NCBI RefSeq assembly: GCF_012272815.1
Contig: NZ_JAAWWL010000001.1
Span: forward strand, 956,154-1,020,153
DNA: 64,000 bases
DNA from: Croceivirga thetidis
GTDB taxonomy: Bacteria; Bacteroidota; Bacteroidia; Flavobacteriales; Flavobacteriaceae
Direction: 5' to 3'
Shown one piece after another: positions 52,611 through 61,202 of this stretch (position 1 is its first letter; the number at the start of each line of letters is the position of its first letter). The notes under the pieces were generated by a model. It had not been told where the DNA came from. It saw only the letters and a program-made list of their open reading frames with translations, and searched no databases. The translations under genes and the position numbers were made by a program.

Positions 52611-53039
52611 CTAGTGTTCCACGTGGAACAATTCAATTAACTCATTTTCTTTTTTTCGCATCAGGGCCACTTCTTCCTCTTCCTTATCGCCGAAACCCAT
52701 CAAATGAAGAAGACCATGCCCCATAACCCTAATTATCTCAACAGTAAAATCAACATTAAAATCTAATGCATTTTCTCTAACCCTTTCTACAGATATAAAA
52801 ATATCGCCAGAAATATTTCGACCTTCCGAATAATCAAAAGTTATTATATCTGTCAAGGTGTCGTGATTCAAATACTCTCTATTTATTGGCAAAAGATAGT
52901 TGTCATCACAAAAAACAAAGTTTAACTCAACTATAAAAAAATCGTGTTGATTAGAAGCTTTTACTAGCCAATCTCTAATAACAGGCTCGTTTGTAAGTTT
53001 AAAACCTGTTTCATAATTAAAGTTTATTTCCTTCTTCAA
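52611..53039 (-). CDS. ybeY: rRNA maturation RNase YbeY
   Basis: A 142-residue zinc endoribonuclease for 16S rRNA 3'-end processing. The motif HGLLHLMGFGD gives two zinc His residues; the usual third His is replaced by Asp (H-x3-H-x5-D), which I believe is common in Bacteroidota. DTLTDIITFDYSEG and GDIFISVERV are the other conserved stretches. The start is TTG at 53039, overlapping the DUF4175 end by 23 bases. The last codons (ELFHVEH) are encoded by the second parS palindrome. Confidence 0.92.
   Translation of the reverse strand: MKKEINFNYETGFKLTNEPVIRDWLVKASNQHDFFIVELNFVFCDDNYLLPINREYLNHDTLTDIITFDYSEGRNISGDIFISVERVRENALDFNVDFTVEIIRVMGHGLLHLMGFGDKEEEEVALMRKKENELIELFHVEH
52615..52630. other. 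parS-like centromere site 2 (inside the ybeY 3' end)
   Basis: TGTTCCACGTGGAACA is a perfect 16-base palindrome and matches the ParB-binding parS consensus in its C/G variant. It overlaps the last codons of ybeY, so the protein's C-terminus is dictated by the DNA site. Confidence 0.78.
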
Positions 53040-56000
53040 AATAACCTTGAACCTTTTTGCTCATTTTATTTTGCAAAGGTAGTGCTTGCCTATTTAAAAT
53101 TTCAACTGCCGGCAATTCCTTATTAGAATCTGGAACATTACTGCTAGTTGGGGCATTGTATTTATTGTAGTTTGTATTACTTTCTCGCTCCTTCTTTTTT
53201 CCCTGCTCTATTGCGGCATTTTCAAGCTTCATTAATTCGTGTTGAATGGTATTCATTTTATTTACTGTTCTTTTGGTGATGCCATTTTCCAGTAAATCGT
53301 TCTCAAAAGATTCCATTTGACGTACTAATTTTTTTGCCAATTGATTGTCAGGGTTAGAAATTAAATCTGTTAATTGTCTCTCTAACGCTTCACGTATAGT
53401 CTGTTGCTCTTTATATATTTCATAAATTTCGTCAAGACTTTGTTCAGACAATCCTTCACCTGAAGAATACCCCTGATTGCCTTTGCCACTTTCACTTTTA
53501 CCATCTTCTCCATCACCTTGCTTTCCTTGTCCTCCTTCCTTATTAAGCTCGCCCTCAGAACTATTTTTATTATTTTGGCCACCATCACCCTGACCGTCTT
53601 GACTACTATCAGAACCTTCTTTCTGACCTTGGCCCTCTCCACTAATTTGCCCCATCTTCTCACCTAATTGTTCCTGGGCCTTTATAATATCCGGCAATTG
53701 AAATCCTTCCCCCTGCCCCTGACCCTGACCCTGCATCATGCTTTGCTGCATGTTATCCAACATTTTAGCAAGATAATCGGCCAAACTATTTGAAGAACTC
53801 AAAACGTATTGTTGGTATGACGCCCCCTGATAAACTTGATTCTCTGCAATGTTCTCCAACGCTTTGTCAATGTTGTAATAGACCTCAGTAATCTCTTCAT
53901 TCACAAATTCAGAAAGATCTGGTTGACGTAAAGACAAAGCAAATAAACTATCATCAACATGTTCGAACATACCTCGAAGTTCTTGCTGGTTTCTAACTGC
54001 AAATGATGTTTGGTTTAAATCGTTTCCTGCTTCATTAACCTTGTCAAAAAGGTCTTCCTGTTTAAAAGAAAAAGTAATTAAGTTTTCAAGTATTTGGCGC
54101 AACATTTCAGCATCTTCAGCGATTGATGAGCCCCCACCCGACATGGACATGCTTTGCCTCATGCCATCACTTAACTTTTTCATTTTTTTTGCCGCAGAAC
54201 CCATCTTGTTCCTCGCATTTGGTTTCTTCTCACCTTTGGAACGCTCACCATTTTTATCCTTCTCCATAACCTCTTTTAGAGCCTCTTTTTGATCTTCTTT
54301 AATACTTTCCTGCGTCGATTTGTCGATATCCAAATCCATAGGTTTACGCAAATCTTGATTGTCTTGCTTTAATTCATTTAGCTCTTCATCTAACTTATTA
54401 TAATCATTATTCAGCTCTTGTTGTTCTTTTTCTGAGACACCCTCTTCATTCTCCCTTTTGCCTAATGCATCTTGCTTTTCAGACAACTCTTCTAAATCCT
54501 TAGCCAACTGGTTTAGCTTCTCGGTTACATAATACCGCTTTGTTAATTCTAATAGCTGTTCTAAATTTCGTTTACCACTACTTTGCTTTTTAGCTAACTC
54601 TTCAAGTCTTTTTTGTAGTTCTTCTTTTTCAATCTTATCAGCTACCTTATTGAGTTCTTCCAGTAACTTACGATTCTTCTCTGCTTCTATCTCTTGCCGT
54701 AACAGCCGTTCTTTCAACAACTCATTGAATTCACTATTTTCTTTGGTCTTTTCTAGGTCCTGGGCGAGCTTTTTACTAAAACTCTTCATCATATCTTCCT
54801 GCGCTTCCTGCTTTTGAATGAAATCTTTTATTTTATTTTTATCATTGAAACTTAAAGCCTCCGTTTCTTTTTGGGTATTATTAATTTCTTCCAAAGCCTT
54901 TTGTTGTTCACTGGATTTTGAAATTCCCTTCTCAAAATTTTCTAGAACGGATTTATATGAATCCAATTCCTTTTCTCTTAATTCAACTTCACCATAAATA
55001 GTCGCATCAAAAACTTCACTTCTTGATGTTTTTCCACCGCGCAATCCATCATTATCTGTAACCAAAAAATAAAGTTGATAACTTGTATCCTCTTCAACTT
55101 CTAGCCCCGTAGGAAACTCATAAGCAAAATTGCCTCCGTTGCCAAGGTTTTCGGCAAGGACTAAATTGTACTTTGTCTCCGGATTGCTAGTTCTGTAATA
55201 CACCAATTTGACCGACCTTAATCCATAATCATCTGAAACCAGTCCATCATAAAACGAACTATTTGGCGCAAGAGAATCTACCTTTCTAATTACTTCAATA
55301 CTTGGATACTCATCCTTTACCACTTCAATATGATAATTAAGCCTTTCATAGTCCTTAACATTATTGTTTGATGTAGCGATTGAATAATCAATGGCGGACA
55401 TAATCTTATTTTTCAGCTCAAAGCCATTATTTACTTTTTCTAATTCTTTTTGCTCATTTCCGTCATCAAACAAAACCTTTTCGGTATTTATAGTTTTTAA
55501 TGCCCATCTTATTTGAGTTCCTTCGGGCACAATTCCATTACCAGTACCCTTTACCACCTCGTTACTTTTACCCAAATATGAAGGATATGTATAGTGCATC
55601 TGAAAATCTTCAATTGAAGGAACGCTTCGTACAACTAAATCAAACTCTCGAGAATTGTATCCGTTCGCAACAAACTGAAAACTCCCTGAACTCACCCCTA
55701 GCCCAAAACCATAACTAAAACGATTGCCTTCTGATTTCATGAGGTATTCTTTTTCATTAAATTTTAAAAGGACCTCATCAGGAATAATCTCTCCTATTGT
55801 CTTTAAACTAATCGCAATTTCTTCTCCTTCTAAAAAAGAAAGGCTTTTGTTCTCTAATACAAAATCAAAGGGGGCTGGTTGCGTATACGCTAAATCATAA
55901 TTCTTGACCCGTTCATAACCTTGAAATAATGAGGGTAATTTTCCGGCAAATGCAAACACTAACACTAAAAGGCCTGGAACTACCATTATCTTCAAAAAGC

Positions 56001-56451
56001 GAAAATTACTTTTAAAACTAATAGCTGAAACAAAAGGTATGTTGCCTAGTTCTTTTGATTTTTGATCTATAGATGCACTTAACAAATCAGAATTATCAGC
56101 GCTTTCAGACAAATCCAATAAATTAGTTAGTTTGTCAGCAACTTCTGGAAAGTGCTTCCCTATTAATACTGACGCCAGTTTATTGTCTATTCCTTTTCTT
56201 ATTTGGCTCAAGTAAGCCAACGGGATTCCAATAAATCTATATAACAGGTAGATTTCTGAGCATAACAACAGCAATAATAATACTAACCTGCCCGAAGAAT
56301 TTAACCATAAAAAATATTCTACACTCGTGATTAGAAGAAGGAGCAGCAACCCTAGTCCAACAAATACTATCGTACCCTTAAGCAATTCGTTGACGTAATA
56401 CTTTTTTACAAAAGCATTCAACTTTTCCATCACCAACGAAAAATTAGACAT
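53017..56451 (-). CDS. DUF4175-type giant membrane protein
   Basis: An 1144-residue protein. The N-terminus has two or three membrane helices (IVFVGLGLLLLLLI near 27-42, then another near 155-170, VPGLLVLVFAFAG), followed by a beta-rich extracytoplasmic region (about 180-470), long Glu/Lys/Gln coiled coils (500-770), and a Gly-Gln low-complexity linker (about 900-1010) before a final helical segment. This matches the Bacteroidota DUF4175 family, of unknown function, regularly found upstream of ybeY-mnmG. The ATG at 56451 is preferred over a TTG at 56457. Confidence 0.85.
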   Translation of the reverse strand: MSNFSLVMEKLNAFVKKYYVNELLKGTIVFVGLGLLLLLLITSVEYFLWLNSSGRLVLLLLLLCSEIYLLYRFIGIPLAYLSQIRKGIDNKLASVLIGKHFPEVADKLTNLLDLSESADNSDLLSASIDQKSKELGNIPFVSAISFKSNFRFLKIMVVPGLLVLVFAFAGKLPSLFQGYERVKNYDLAYTQPAPFDFVLENKSLSFLEGEEIAISLKTIGEIIPDEVLLKFNEKEYLMKSEGNRFSYGFGLGVSSGSFQFVANGYNSREFDLVVRSVPSIEDFQMHYTYPSYLGKSNEVVKGTGNGIVPEGTQIRWALKTINTEKVLFDDGNEQKELEKVNNGFELKNKIMSAIDYSIATSNNNVKDYERLNYHIEVVKDEYPSIEVIRKVDSLAPNSSFYDGLVSDDYGLRSVKLVYYRTSNPETKYNLVLAENLGNGGNFAYEFPTGLEVEEDTSYQLYFLVTDNDGLRGGKTSRSEVFDATIYGEVELREKELDSYKSVLENFEKGISKSSEQQKALEEINNTQKETEALSFNDKNKIKDFIQKQEAQEDMMKSFSKKLAQDLEKTKENSEFNELLKERLLRQEIEAEKNRKLLEELNKVADKIEKEELQKRLEELAKKQSSGKRNLEQLLELTKRYYVTEKLNQLAKDLEELSEKQDALGKRENEEGVSEKEQQELNNDYNKLDEELNELKQDNQDLRKPMDLDIDKSTQESIKEDQKEALKEVMEKDKNGERSKGEKKPNARNKMGSAAKKMKKLSDGMRQSMSMSGGGSSIAEDAEMLRQILENLITFSFKQEDLFDKVNEAGNDLNQTSFAVRNQQELRGMFEHVDDSLFALSLRQPDLSEFVNEEITEVYYNIDKALENIAENQVYQGASYQQYVLSSSNSLADYLAKMLDNMQQSMMQGQGQGQGEGFQLPDIIKAQEQLGEKMGQISGEGQGQKEGSDSSQDGQGDGGQNNKNSSEGELNKEGGQGKQGDGEDGKSESGKGNQGYSSGEGLSEQSLDEIYEIYKEQQTIREALERQLTDLISNPDNQLAKKLVRQMESFENDLLENGITKRTVNKMNTIQHELMKLENAAIEQGKKKERESNTNYNKYNAPTSSNVPDSNKELPAVEILNRQALPLQNKMSKKVQGYFEEGNKL
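53711..53733. repeat. short tandem 6-bp repeat in the DUF4175 gene
   Basis: Four near-identical CCCTGA/CCCTGC units encode the Gly-Gln run (GQGQGQGEG) on the minus strand. Such repeats can vary in copy number by slippage without breaking the frame, as the unit is six bases long. Confidence 0.6.
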
Positions 56452-56566
56452 AACCAATCATTTTTGTTTTCAAGTTACTTTAATCTCATACATCTGTTTT
56501 AAAACATCTTGTTAAAAGCGGTACTTATTAGATGAATTACTTTTTAACAAGGCAAAGTCGAAATTG

Positions 56567-56574
56567 TATCTTTG
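56567..56574 (+). promoter_or_regulatory. candidate -7 element of gltX
   Basis: TATCTTTG matches TAnnTTTG, 14 bases before the ATG at 56589. It lies inside the longer open frame that begins at 56532, so it argues for the downstream start. The -33 region is T-rich but has no TTG at 19-base spacing. Confidence 0.45.
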
Positions 56575-56588
56575 ATCAAAAACCAATA

Positions 56589-58094
56589 ATGGCCCCAGAA
56601 ATAAGAGTACGTTTCGCTCCAAGCCCAACCGGTCCACTTCATATAGGTGGGCTCAGAACTGCACTATTCAATTACTTGTTTGCTAAAAACCATAACGGCA
56701 AATTTATTGTTCGTATTGAAGACACTGACCAAAATAGATTTGTCAAAGGGGCAGAAGATTATATTCTTGATTCCCTCAAATGGTGTGGACTAACCGTTGA
56801 TGAGGGACCAAAGATCGGTGGACCTTATGGGCCATATCGCCAAAGTGAACGCAAACACCTTTACCAAGATTACGCAAAGCAATTGATAAAAACCGGACAT
56901 GCTTACTATGCATTTGATACTCCCCAAGAATTGAATGACCACCGTAAAAACCATGAGCAAAAAGGAAAAACCTTTATCTATAACTGGCACAATAGACTTA
57001 AACTAAAAAATTCATTGGCTCTATCTTCCGAAGTTGTGAAGCAAAAAATCGATGCTAACGAACCCTATGTAATTCGTTTTAAATGCCCTGAAAATCAAAC
57101 CCTCTTACTAGAAGATATCATAAGAGGAGAGATTAAAATTGATAGCAGTACGCTCGATGATAAAGTGCTTTTTAAAAATGATGGCATGCCAACCTACCAT
57201 TTGGCCAATATCGTCGACGATCATCTAATGAAAATATCCCATGTTATTCGAGGTGAAGAATGGTTGCCAAGTCTTGCACTGCATAATTTACTATACGAGG
57301 CTTTCAATTGGGAGAAACCCAAATTTGCACACTTGCCATTAATTCTCAAACCCATTGGTAAAGGAAAATTAAGTAAACGCGATGGTGAAAAAGGTGGATT
57401 TCCTATTTTTCCATTGTCGTGGAATGAATCTATTGGTTATAAAGAATCAGGATTTTTTCCTGAAGCGGTTGTAAATTTTTTAGCCTTGTTAGGATGGAAT
57501 CCAGGTACAGAACAAGAACTCTTTACACTTTCTGAATTAGGCAACTCTTTTTCGTTGGATAGGGTAAACAAATCAGGGGCTCGCTTTGATCCTGAAAAGA
57601 ACAATTGGTTCAATCAACAATGGCTCCAGCAAATGGATAACACGACACTCCTACCCCATTATAAACAACTATTGGAATCAAATGGTGTTAACACTACTGA
57701 GCACAGTGATGATGCCTTAATTCGAATTATCTCTTTAATAAAAGAACGAGCTTCATTTGTTAGTGATTTTTGGGAGTTGAGCAACTATTTCTTTGTTGCG
57801 CCCATAACCTACAATGAAAAGGCATCTAAAAAACAATGGAAAGAAAATACCCCTGAATTGATGTCTTCACTTTCTCAAGAACTAGAAACAGTACAACAAT
57901 TTTCATCTGCGAATATTGAATCGACCACCAAATCATGGATTGAGGAAAAAGGCCATTCATTCGGAAAGGTGATAGCGCCTTTTAGATTAGCTCTTGTTGG
58001 AGATTTAAAAGGACCACATCTTTTTGATATTGCTTCACTAATAGGCAAAGAAGAAACATTAAATAGATTAACTACCGCTATTAACAAACTGTAA
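56589..58094 (+). CDS. gltX: glutamate-tRNA ligase
   Basis: A 501-residue class I synthetase charging tRNA-Glu. The start MAPEIRVRFAPSPTGPLHIGGL holds the HIGH-equivalent; GKGKLSKRDGEKGGFP is the KMSKS-equivalent, both intact; FVKGAEDYILDSLKWCGLTVDEG is the usual connecting region. The ATG at 56589 is chosen because the MAPE start is typical and a -7 box lies upstream of it within the longer frame. A glutaminyl-tRNA synthetase gene is also in this window, so this organism can charge Gln-tRNA directly. Confidence 0.96.
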   Translation: MAPEIRVRFAPSPTGPLHIGGLRTALFNYLFAKNHNGKFIVRIEDTDQNRFVKGAEDYILDSLKWCGLTVDEGPKIGGPYGPYRQSERKHLYQDYAKQLIKTGHAYYAFDTPQELNDHRKNHEQKGKTFIYNWHNRLKLKNSLALSSEVVKQKIDANEPYVIRFKCPENQTLLLEDIIRGEIKIDSSTLDDKVLFKNDGMPTYHLANIVDDHLMKISHVIRGEEWLPSLALHNLLYEAFNWEKPKFAHLPLILKPIGKGKLSKRDGEKGGFPIFPLSWNESIGYKESGFFPEAVVNFLALLGWNPGTEQELFTLSELGNSFSLDRVNKSGARFDPEKNNWFNQQWLQQMDNTTLLPHYKQLLESNGVNTTEHSDDALIRIISLIKERASFVSDFWELSNYFFVAPITYNEKASKKQWKENTPELMSSLSQELETVQQFSSANIESTTKSWIEEKGHSFGKVIAPFRLALVGDLKGPHLFDIASLIGKEETLNRLTTAINKL

Positions 58095-58142
58095 CAAAAA
58101 CTATATTTATACAACTGATTAACAACTCTTAAAACGAAACTT

Positions 58143-59072
58143 ATGACACCTTTTTGGATTGGTATTGGCTTTTTTCTCATATTGATATTATTCTTTTCCT
58201 CGATTTTTATCGTTAAACAACAAACAGCATATGTTATAGAAACATTTGGAAAATTCACTAGCGTAAGAAACTCTGGTTTTCAATTAAAAATTCCGGTTGT
58301 TCAAAGAATCGCAGGAAGATTAAGTTTAAAAATCCAACAGCTGGATGTTATTGTTGAAACGAAAACTCTAGATGATGTTTTTGTAAAACTTAAGGTTTCT
58401 GTTCAATACGTAGTGATTCGTGAAAAGGTTTATGATGCATTTTACAAATTAGAATACCCACACGATCAAATTACTTCATTTGTTTTTGATGTGGTACGTG
58501 CTGAGGTTCCAAAAATGAAGTTGGACGATGTCTTCGTAAAAAAAGATGATATCGCTATCGCTGTAAAACGAGAGTTACAAGAATACATGTCTGAATATGG
58601 ATACGATATTATTAAAACTTTAGTTACCGATATTGATCCCGATGCTCAAGTAAAAGCCGCTATGAATAGAATCAACGCCTCGGAGCGTGAAAAAATAGCA
58701 GCTCAATTCGAAGGTGATGCAGCAAGAATTTTAATTGTTGAAAAAGCAAAAGCTGAAGCTGAGAGCAAAAGACTTCAAGGTCAGGGCATCGCCGATCAGC
58801 GTAGGGAAATTGCAAGAGGTCTAGAAGAGTCTGTCGAGGTATTGAATAAAGTTGGAATTAATTCGCAAGAAGCTTCAGCCTTAATTGTGGTTACACAACA
58901 TTACGATACCCTTCAAGCTATTGGAGAAGAAACAAATACAAATTTGATTTTATTACCAAACTCTCCTCAAGCTGGTAGTGATATGTTAAATAATATGGTG
59001 GCCTCATTTACGGCGAGCAATCAAATTGGTGAAGCCATGAAACAACAAAACACGAAAAAGAAGGGAGAATAA
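58143..59072 (+). CDS. SPFH/Band 7 (slipin/QmcA-like) membrane protein
   Basis: A 309-residue protein with an N-terminal membrane anchor (PFWIGIGFFLILILFFSS), a band-7 domain (about 30-200: QQTAYVIETFGKFTSVRNSG, VVRAEVPKMKLDDVFVKKDD) and an Ala/Glu-rich coiled coil (IVEKAKAEAESKRLQGQGIA) to about 250. Such proteins form membrane microdomains and can regulate FtsH-type proteases. It follows gltX by 48 bases and ends before a strong terminator. Confidence 0.93.
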   Translation: MTPFWIGIGFFLILILFFSSIFIVKQQTAYVIETFGKFTSVRNSGFQLKIPVVQRIAGRLSLKIQQLDVIVETKTLDDVFVKLKVSVQYVVIREKVYDAFYKLEYPHDQITSFVFDVVRAEVPKMKLDDVFVKKDDIAIAVKRELQEYMSEYGYDIIKTLVTDIDPDAQVKAAMNRINASEREKIAAQFEGDAARILIVEKAKAEAESKRLQGQGIADQRREIARGLEESVEVLNKVGINSQEASALIVVTQHYDTLQAIGEETNTNLILLPNSPQAGSDMLNNMVASFTASNQIGEAMKQQNTKKKGE

Positions 59073-59095
59073 TTTTAAAAAAAGGATAAAGTCAA

Positions 59096-59132
59096 AAAAA
59101 GGAGTCCATAATTAAGATATGGACTCCTTTTT
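59096..59132. terminator. strong bidirectional Rho-independent terminator
   Basis: The 15-base arms AAAAAGGAGTCCATA (59096-59110) and TATGGACTCCTTTTT (59118-59132) pair perfectly around a 7-base loop, with T-runs on both strands. It ends the slipin transcript and, on the other strand, transcripts running out of glnS. Confidence 0.85.
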
Positions 59133-59147
59133 GTTCTTAAACCAATT

Positions 59148-59201
59148 TTAAGGCCTTCTCTTGGCTTTACCGCGTTCTACCCATAAAAGTACTTTAAACA
59201 T
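59148..59201 (-). CDS. possible 17-residue basic peptide gene
   Basis: On the complement an ATG at 59201 opens MFKVLLWVERGKAKRRP before TAA. It lies between glnS and the terminator, would be transcribed with glnS, and is unusually basic. No family or ribosome-site evidence supports it, so it may be chance. It is listed because it is the only coding-like element in the 145-base stretch between the terminator and glnS. Confidence 0.25.
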   Translation of the reverse strand: MFKVLLWVERGKAKRRP

Positions 59202-59277
59202 TTTCAAAACGCTCTAAAACGCTTTTATATGAACCCAATAGAATAGGTGAATTCTATATGGGGGCAGCCTTCAATAG

Positions 59278-60975
59278 TTAATTCTTATTATTGATTTCTG
59301 TGCTGATTTTTGCCCAAGAATCTCGAAGTGGTGCCGTCCTATTAAAAACTAAATTTCCTTCAATCGAATCTTCATCCACATTAAAATAACCAAGTCGTTG
59401 AAATTGAAATTTGTCTCCAACTTTTGCTTCTTTTACTGAAGGCTCAACTAAACCTTTAATTATGGTTAAGGAATTTTCATTTACAAATTCCATAAAGTCA
59501 ACATCTTTATGCCCATCAGGGTTTTCATCTTTGAACAATCTATCATAAACTCGAACTTCTATTTCATAAGCATGTTTTACACTCACCCAATGCAAAGTTC
59601 CTTTTACCTTTCTTAAGCTTTCTTCGGTACCACTACCGCTTCTACTTTTTTCGTCATATGTACACTGAACCTCAACAACATTACCATCCTTGTCTTTTGT
59701 ACAACTTTCTGCCTTTATAATATAACCGTTCTTTAGACGCACCTCACCTCCTAATTTCAACCTAAAGAACTTTCGGTTTGCTTGCTCTTTAAAATCGTCT
59801 TGTTCAATATATAGTTCTCGACCAAAGGGTACTTTTCGAAAACCAGCAGTTTCATCCTCAGGATTATTTTCTGCATCCAGCCATTCTTCATGCCCATCAG
59901 GATAATTTGTAATTACAACTTTCAATGGATTTAGAACTGCCATTATACGAGGGGAGGTTTTATTTAACTCCTCCCGCACATGGAACTCCAACAAAGAAAC
60001 ATCTACAAGGTTTTCCCTTTTTGCAATACCTACGGTATCTGCAAAATTTCGAATTGCAGCAGGAGGGTATCCCCTACGCCTCATTCCTGAAATTGTAGGC
60101 ATTCTAGGGTCATCCCAACCAGTTACCACTCCCTCTTCAACCAATCGCAACAACTTTCTTTTGCTTACGACCGTATGACTTAAATTTCGACGAGCAAACT
60201 CGCGTTGCTTGGGCCTCAACTTACTCTCTTCATATAATTGGTCTAAAAACCAATCATAAAGTTCTCTATGGGGTAAAAATTCAAGTGTGCAAAGAGAATG
60301 TGAAACTTGTTCGATATAATCCGACTGACCGTGTGTCCAGTCATACATAGGGTAAATGCACCAATCATTTCCTGTTCTGTGATGGGCGCTCTTAACGACC
60401 CTATAAATTATGGGGTCGCGCATCAACATATTCGAAGATGCCATGTCTATTTTTGCTCTTAATACGTGCTCTCCTTCCTCAAAATCCCCATTTTTCATTT
60501 GCATAAAAAGCCCCATATTCTCTTCTACCGATCTATTTCTAAAAGGACTATTGCTGCCAGGATCCGTAGGGGTTCCCTTCTGCTTGGCAATTTCTTCAGA
60601 AGACTGACTATCTACATAGGCCTTACCCGCTTTTATCAACTCAACTGCCCAATCAAACAGCTGTTGAAAATAATCAGAAGCGTAACACTCCTTGTCCCAT
60701 TTAAAACCAAGCCACTCAACATCTCGTTTGATGGCCTCGACGAATTCCTTTTCCTCTTTAGCAGGATTAGTATCATCAAATCTCAAGTTGACCGGTGCTT
60801 TATATCGCTCTCCTAAACCAAAATTCAGACATATTGAACTTGCATGCCCAACATGCAAAAATCCATTGGGTTCAGGGGGAAATCGAAACCTCAAATCATC
60901 CTTGGTGTGGGAATTCCCTAAATCATCTTCAATTATGTGTTCAATAAAATTTAAGGCCCTTTTCGTATCGCTCAT
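59278..60975 (-). CDS. glnS: glutamine-tRNA ligase
   Basis: A 565-residue class I synthetase. FRFPPEPNGFLHVGHASSI is the HIGH region; HTVVSKRKLLRLVEEG the KMSKS-like loop; NDWCIYPMYDWTHGQSDYIE and the beta-barrel anticodon domain follow (about 340-565). It charges tRNA-Gln directly. The ATG at 60975 (MSDTKRALNFIEH) is preferred to one nine bases upstream. It has its own untranslated leader of over 200 bases shared with the divergent T9SS gene. Confidence 0.96.
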   Translation of the reverse strand: MSDTKRALNFIEHIIEDDLGNSHTKDDLRFRFPPEPNGFLHVGHASSICLNFGLGERYKAPVNLRFDDTNPAKEEKEFVEAIKRDVEWLGFKWDKECYASDYFQQLFDWAVELIKAGKAYVDSQSSEEIAKQKGTPTDPGSNSPFRNRSVEENMGLFMQMKNGDFEEGEHVLRAKIDMASSNMLMRDPIIYRVVKSAHHRTGNDWCIYPMYDWTHGQSDYIEQVSHSLCTLEFLPHRELYDWFLDQLYEESKLRPKQREFARRNLSHTVVSKRKLLRLVEEGVVTGWDDPRMPTISGMRRRGYPPAAIRNFADTVGIAKRENLVDVSLLEFHVREELNKTSPRIMAVLNPLKVVITNYPDGHEEWLDAENNPEDETAGFRKVPFGRELYIEQDDFKEQANRKFFRLKLGGEVRLKNGYIIKAESCTKDKDGNVVEVQCTYDEKSRSGSGTEESLRKVKGTLHWVSVKHAYEIEVRVYDRLFKDENPDGHKDVDFMEFVNENSLTIIKGLVEPSVKEAKVGDKFQFQRLGYFNVDEDSIEGNLVFNRTAPLRDSWAKISTEINNKN

Positions 60976-61202
60976 TCGTGGCAAATAATTATTAAATACA
61001 ATAAAATATCATGTTTACAGGCATTTACAACTGCTAATTGTGCAAAAATGCCATTTCACAACAAAATTACTAAAGCCTACAACAATAAGTTTTACTACTC
61101 TCATTTATTATGAAACTTTGACCTCGAAACACTATTTGAAAAAATTAAATCCGTATAAATGAGCGGATTATAAATAAAAGAGCCCCAAACTCTACTTAAC
61201 CT

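Noticed and set aside
53382-53663. Val/Lys-rich minus-strand frame of 93 codons
   Set aside because: Alternate frame of the low-complexity Gly-Gln part of the DUF4175 gene.
61147-61168. AATCCG...CGGATT inverted repeat before the T9SS protein gene as a terminator
   Set aside because: The flanking genes are divergent, there is no T-run and the stem is only six base pairs; at most a weak regulatory hairpin.
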